Part shown: positions 60,490-64,000 of the stretch, in pieces | Layout of the letters: each line of letters opens with the position of its first letter | Position numbering within the stretch: position 1 is the stretch's first letter | Origin: Nocardioides sp. CER19 | GTDB taxonomy: Bacteria > Actinomycetota > Actinomycetes > Propionibacteriales > Nocardioidaceae | Direction of reading: 5' to 3' | NCBI RefSeq assembly: GCF_029846275.1 | Contig: NZ_JARVWS010000002.1 | Location: 744,001-808,000 of the forward strand | DNA length: 64,000 bases | Program-made: the position numbers and the translations under genes | The notes under the pieces: generated by a model | What the model was told of the DNA's origin: nothing | The model's input: only the letters and a program-made list of their open reading frames with translations | The model's database searches: none

Positions 60490-61882
60490 AGGGGTGCGTC
60501 ATCGACTCCACGTCGAGCGCCTCGTCGAGCTGGTCCAAGGTCAGCACGCCCCGGTCGACGTACCCGAGCTTGAGCACGGTCTCGCGGATCGTCGCGCCGT
60601 CGGCGAGGGCCTGCTTGGCGATCTTCGCGGCGTCCTCGTAGCCGACGTACTTGTTGAGCGGCGTGACGATCGAGGGCGAGGACTCGGCGTAGGCCCGGAG
60701 CCGTGCGCGGTCGGCCGTGATGCCGTCGACCGTACGCCGGGCGAGCACCGTCATCGATGCGGAGAGCAGCCGGATCGACTCGAGCACGTTGCGGGCCATG
60801 ACCGGCATCGCGACGTTGAGCTCGAAGGCGCCCGAAGCGCCGGCGGCGGTCACCGCCGCGTCGTTGCCGATCACCTGGAAGGCGACCATGAGCGTCGCCT
60901 CGGGGAGCACCGGGTTCACCTTGCCGGGCATGATCGAGGAACCCGGCTGCAGGTCGGGCAGGTGGATCTCGGACAGGCCGGTAGTGGGCCCGGAGGACAT
61001 CCAGCGCAGGTCGTTGTTGATCTTGATCAGGCCGACGGCGAGCGTCTTGAGGACGCCGGACAGCTCGACGAGGGAGTCGCGCGTGCCCTGCGCCTCGAAG
61101 TGGTTGCGCGCCTCGGTGAACGGCTGCGCCGTCGCCTCCGAGAGCACGCGGATGACCGCCTGCGGGAAACCGGCCGGGGTGTTGATCCCGGTGCCGACGG
61201 CGGTCCCGCCGAGGGGCAGCTCCCGCACGCGGGGGAGTACGGCCTCCAGTCGCTCCGCCGCGTAGCGGACCGTGGCGGCATAGCCGCCGAACTCCTGCCC
61301 GAGGGTCACCGGCGTCGCGTCCATCAGGTGGGTCCGCCCGGACTTGACCAGGCCGGCGAACTCCTCCGCCTTGCGCTCCAGCGAAGTGGCCAGCACGTCG
61401 ACGGCCGGAAGGAGCTGCTCCGTCACCGCGACGGCGGCCGCCACGTGGATGGCGGTCGGGAACGTGTCGTTGGACGACTGGCTGGCGTTGACGTGGTCGT
61501 TGGGGTGCACGGAGACGCCGTCGCGTGCGGCCAGCGAGGCGATCACCTCGTTGGCGTTCATGTTGGAGCTCGTCCCCGAACCGGTCTGGAAGACGTCGAT
61601 GGGGAACTGGTCGTCGTAGCGACCGCTGACGATGCCGGCCGCGGCCTTCCGGATCGCGGTCGCCTGCTCCTCGCCGATCACGCCCAGGTCGGCGTTGACG
61701 GTCGCGGCGGCGGCCTTCACGTGGGCGATCGCGTGGATGAGGTCCGCCTCGAGCGGGGTGCCGGAGATCGGGAAGTTCTCGACCGCGCGCTGCGTCTGGG
61801 CCCGCCACAGGGCGTCCTTGGGCACCCGGACGTCGCCCATGCTGTCGTGCTCGATGCGGAACTCGTCAGTCACGTCTGGCAT
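60488..61882 (-). CDS. fumC: class II fumarate hydratase
   Basis: 464 residues. Signature [11 protein letters not shown], with [37 protein letters not shown] and [22 protein letters not shown]. It interconverts fumarate and malate in the TCA cycle without an Fe-S cluster. ATG 61882 is chosen because [21 protein letters not shown] is the normal FumC N-terminus; upstream in-frame sequence is not conserved in kind. TACAAC ends 6 nt before it on the minus strand. Confidence 0.95.
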   Translation of the reverse strand: MPDVTDEFRIEHDSMGDVRVPKDALWRAQTQRAVENFPISGTPLEADLIHAIAHVKAAAATVNADLGVIGEEQATAIRKAAAGIVSGRYDDQFPIDVFQTGSGTSSNMNANEVIASLAARDGVSVHPNDHVNASQSSNDTFPTAIHVAAAVAVTEQLLPAVDVLATSLERKAEEFAGLVKSGRTHLMDATPVTLGQEFGGYAATVRYAAERLEAVLPRVRELPLGGTAVGTGINTPAGFPQAVIRVLSEATAQPFTEARNHFEAQGTRDSLVELSGVLKTLAVGLIKINNDLRWMSSGPTTGLSEIHLPDLQPGSSIMPGKVNPVLPEATLMVAFQVIGNDAAVTAAGASGAFELNVAMPVMARNVLESIRLLSASMTVLARRTVDGITADRARLRAYAESSPSIVTPLNKYVGYEDAAKIAKQALADGATIRETVLKLGYVDRGVLTLDQLDEALDVESMTHP

Positions 61883-61931
61883 AACCCCGTTGTACCCCGT
61901 CACGCGCCGGTCAGTGTCGGGGTGTGACCGG

Positions 61932-62588
61932 TCAGACGTGGCCGACGTAGAGCCAGTAGGTCTCCGCCCGGCCCTGCAGGTCGACGTCATAGGCGACCGC
62001 CTCGCTGCGCCAGCGCCCGAAGACCCGCTCCATCGTGGCCCCGAGGCCGGGCGCCTGCGCCGCGCTCCACACGACGACCGTCCCGCCCGGGCGCGTGGCG
62101 CGCCTGGCCTGCTCCAGCGCCGCCGCCTCGTAGAGGTCGGCGTTGGCGTCGTGCACGAGGTAGCCGGGGCCGTTGTCGACGTCGAGCAGCACCAGGTCGT
62201 ACGTCGACCCGGCGCTGACCGCCAGGACCTGCGCCACGTCCCCGACGGTCACCGTGACCCGCGGGTCGGCGAGCAGGTCGCTGCCCGGCACCGTCCCGTC
62301 GCGCATCCAGCCGGGGAGCGCCTCCTCGATCTCGACGACGGTGACCCGCTCGACCCGCCCGTCCTCGAGCACGGCGCGCAGGGTGAAGCCCAGCCCCAGG
62401 CCGCCGACCAGCACGGTCGCGGGGCGGGCGTGCAGCTCGAGCGCCCGGGTCGCGAGCGCCCGCTCGGTCGACGTCTCGACGGTGTCCATGACGAACACGC
62501 CGTTGGCGCGCAGCTCCAGCGTCCCGTCGGGTCGTCGTCGGAGGACCAGCTCGCCCCGCTCGGACTCTGCGCGTGCGACCTCGTCCAC
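61932..62588 (-). CDS. spermidine-synthase-like (PABMT-type) methyltransferase-fold protein
   Basis: 218 residues. The N-terminal beta region ([25 protein letters not shown]) precedes a Rossmann fold with [28 protein letters not shown] and [17 protein letters not shown], as in spermidine synthase and its homologues. Catalytic polyamine-binding residues are not all evident, so the product is uncertain. GTG 62588 lies 6 nt after GACAAT on the minus strand. It is divergent from the GntR gene across 44 bp. Confidence 0.82.
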   Translation of the reverse strand: MDEVARAESERGELVLRRRPDGTLELRANGVFVMDTVETSTERALATRALELHARPATVLVGGLGLGFTLRAVLEDGRVERVTVVEIEEALPGWMRDGTVPGSDLLADPRVTVTVGDVAQVLAVSAGSTYDLVLLDVDNGPGYLVHDANADLYEAAALEQARRATRPGGTVVVWSAAQAPGLGATMERVFGRWRSEAVAYDVDLQGRAETYWLYVGHV

Positions 62589-62594
62589 CGGACG

Positions 62595-62600
62595 ATTGTC
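62595..62600 (-). promoter_or_regulatory. -10 element of the spermidine-synthase-like gene, leaderless layout
   Basis: On the minus strand GACAAT ends 6 nt before the GTG at 62588. Confidence 0.45.
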
Positions 62601-62612
62601 TCATGCTGGTTT

Positions 62613-62637
62613 GTTCTAGTAACATGCGAACTATGTT
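62613..62637. promoter_or_regulatory. GntR-gene promoter with inverted repeats, possible operator
   Basis: TAACAT (62620-62625) ends 7 nt before the ATG at 62633. GTTC-N11-GAAC (62613-62631) and AACAT-N7-ATGTT (62621-62637) are inverted repeats overlapping it, as expected for autorepression by the YtrA-type GntR protein. The divergent gene could share the site. Confidence 0.4.
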
Positions 62638-62986
62638 GCTGCGCGTCGATCCCGGCTCGAGCGTCGGGCTGGCCGAGCAGATCGCCGGCCAGGTCCGCGG
62701 GCAGGTGGCGGACGGGGCGCTGCGGCCCGGTGACCGGCTCCCGCCGGCGCGGCAGCTCGCCGCCGGGCTGGACGTCAACATGCACACGGTGCTGCGCGCC
62801 TACGCGATGCTCCGCGACGAGGGCCTGGTGGAGCTGCGCCGCGGTCGCGGTGCCCACGTCACGGCCGCCGCCAGCGAGCAGAGGACCGCTCTGCGCAACC
62901 AGGTGCGCGAGGTGGTGTCGAGCGCCACCCGACTGGGGCTGTCCCGTGACGAGCTCCTGGACGAGATCAGGAAGGCATTCCCATGA
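62633..62986 (+). CDS. GntR family regulator, YtrA type
   Basis: 117 residues, the short YtrA form with one winged helix (VGLAEQIAGQVRGQVADGALRPGDRLPPARQLAAGLDVNMHTVLRAYAMLRDEGLVELRRGRGAHV) and a small C-terminal helix region for dimerisation. YtrA regulators usually control the transporter or membrane genes that follow. Here the next gene, a DUF1648-type membrane protein, overlaps by 4 bp. The ATG at 62633 is favoured over upstream codons by the -10 at 62620. Confidence 0.9.
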   Translation: MLLRVDPGSSVGLAEQIAGQVRGQVADGALRPGDRLPPARQLAAGLDVNMHTVLRAYAMLRDEGLVELRRGRGAHVTAAASEQRTALRNQVREVVSSATRLGLSRDELLDEIRKAFP

Positions 62987-63945
62987 CGACACGGCTCCGG
63001 GCCCTCGCGGCCGCCACCGTGCTGGCGGTCGCGCCGACCGCCCTGCTGGTGGTCTGGCTGGTCGTGCGCGACGACCTGCCCGCGCGACTGGCGACCCACT
63101 TCGGCCTCGACGGCACCCCGAGCGCGTTCCAGCCCGCTGGTGTCTTCGTGGGCTGGATCCTGCCGCTCACCGCCGTGATCGCCGCGGCCGGCGTGGTCGT
63201 GGTGACCAGGCTCCGGGCGCCCGGCACCCCGGTGCTCGCCGGAGTCCTCGGCTACCTCGCCTGGCTCTTCGCAGCAGTCGGCGCGGACACCCTGCTGTCC
63301 GCCCGCGGGGTCGCCGACCCCGGGGACATCCGCTCCGGCGCCGGGCACATCCTCGCGCTGGTCGCGGTCGGCGCAGCCGCCGGACTGCTGGTCTGGCGCC
63401 TCACCCCCCTGGGGCCGCGGCCGGACACGACCGGGGAGCGTCCCCCGGCTGTCCCGGTCGCGCCGGGGGAGCGGGTGGTCTGGCTCGGCAGCGCGACTTC
63501 CACGGTCGCCGGTCGGATCGCCGGCGCCCTCGCCCTCGGCGGCATCGTGCTGTTGGCCCTGTCGTGGTTCGTCCCGAGCGACGCGTTCGTCCTGCTCGCC
63601 CTGGTCGGTGGCACCCTGCTGCTGGTGGCGCTGGCCGTCGGCTGGTGCCGCTGCGTGCACGTCAGGGTCGACAACGACGGCGTCGTAGCACGGCTCGGCG
63701 GACTGCCCTGGCCGGCGTTCGCGACGCCGATGGAGCGGATCGAGGGCGCGAGCGTCGAGATGATCGAGCCGCTGAGGTGGGGCGGATGGGGCTACCGCCT
63801 GGGGCCGCGCGGGTCGGCGATCGTCGTCCGCCGTGGCCCGGGGATCGTGCTGAGGCGGACGGGGCGGAGCGACCTCGCGATCACCGTCGACGACGCCGAG
63901 ACCGCGGCTGCGCTGGTCGACGGGCTGGTCGCCGTACGTCGCTGA
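62983..63945 (+). CDS. DUF1648-type membrane protein
   Basis: 320 residues with about six helices. The N-terminal DUF1648 motif is RLATHFGLDGTPSAFQPAGVFVGWILPL. Helices lie near 10-30, 50-75, 80-100, 115-140, 170-190 and 195-220. A C-terminal cytoplasmic beta-rich domain follows (VDNDGVVARLGGLPWPAFATPMERIEGASVE). It is coupled to the YtrA-type regulator by ATGA. The function is unknown; it may act in envelope stress, as YtrA operons often do. Confidence 0.82.
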   Translation: MTTRLRALAAATVLAVAPTALLVVWLVVRDDLPARLATHFGLDGTPSAFQPAGVFVGWILPLTAVIAAAGVVVVTRLRAPGTPVLAGVLGYLAWLFAAVGADTLLSARGVADPGDIRSGAGHILALVAVGAAAGLLVWRLTPLGPRPDTTGERPPAVPVAPGERVVWLGSATSTVAGRIAGALALGGIVLLALSWFVPSDAFVLLALVGGTLLLVALAVGWCRCVHVRVDNDGVVARLGGLPWPAFATPMERIEGASVEMIEPLRWGGWGYRLGPRGSAIVVRRGPGIVLRRTGRSDLAITVDDAETAAALVDGLVAVRR

Positions 63946-63996
63946 CGTCGGCGGTCGGCGCGCCCCTGATCGGCGCCGGCCGGGAATGATGCGGGC

Positions 63997-64000
63997 ATGG
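63997..64000 (+). other. probable start of the next gene, cut by the window end
   Basis: An ATG at 63997 follows AATGAT by 6 nt, the same -10-to-start layout seen elsewhere. Nothing else can be read. Confidence 0.25.

Overview
The window is high-GC DNA from an actinobacterium (Actinomycetota). The best guess is a Nocardioides-like member of the Propionibacteriales. The evidence is: GC-rich third positions throughout; a mycothiol S-conjugate amidase (Mca) and a DUF4307 protein; a fused CydDC; a GAF-ANTAR protein; many GTG and some TTG starts; and many genes whose start codon lies 6-7 nt after a -10-like hexamer, the layout of leaderless mRNAs. I see no tRNA, rRNA, CRISPR array, transposase or prophage module, so this looks like ordinary chromosome.

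Layout. 1-8.1 kb: fused CydDC exporter carrying two inverted arrays of a 22-bp repeat in its linkers, a PilZ protein, a YchJ/SEC-C protein, and a MoxR-type AAA ATPase with its VWA partner. 8.1-17.1 kb: a cupin/AraC/VOC operon of 4-bp overlaps, then small metabolic and transport genes (TauE/SafE, YigZ, LeuE-like, FMN-binding split-barrel, GNAT, serine hydrolase, two NAD(P)-binding proteins, methyltransferase, VOC). 17.2-26 kb: a CHAP-like wall protein, DUF1684, a YjbR fusion, VOC and YCII proteins, a membrane GGDEF-EAL protein and a secreted protein. 26-34.3 kb: MsrA, cystathionine gamma-synthase overlapping a GH51 arabinofuranosidase, AI-2E transporter, threonine ammonia-lyase, GreA, DUF4307 and Mca. 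34.3-36.6 kb: a methyltransferase and TerC, the latter behind a yybP-ykoY (Mn2+) riboswitch. 36.6-37.0 kb: five tandem 73-bp repeats, each holding a large hairpin. 37.0-44.6 kb: a four-gene ABC operon with two tandem paralogous ~1000-residue FtsX-like permeases. 44.7-50.7 kb: a regulatory block (GAF-ANTAR, LuxR-type regulator, small peptide + haem-oxygenase-like diiron enzyme + CDGSH protein, kinase, YjbR, then an RsbW/RsbV/RsbU-like partner-switching trio). 50.7-64 kb: ABC exporter pair, DUF255 protein, DUF1353 protein, haemolysin III, cis-prenyl transferase, PIN-PhoH, a secreted transglycosylase-like protein, fumarase, a spermidine-synthase-like protein, and a YtrA-type GntR regulator with its membrane partner.

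How the parts work together. CydDC supports cytochrome bd assembly and cytoplasmic redox balance; with MsrA and Mca it forms a thiol/redox theme. PilZ and GGDEF-EAL are the c-di-GMP components. The ANTAR, LuxR, HATPase, STAS and PP2C genes form a signalling block with no sigma factor in sight. The most interesting non-coding signals are the TerC riboswitch with a readable ribosome-binding-site switch, the tandem hairpin array, the 22-bp arrays inside cydDC, and a hairpin covering the Shine-Dalgarno of the ANTAR gene. The most interesting protein set is the 42-residue peptide coupled to a diiron oxygenase-like enzyme and a CDGSH protein.
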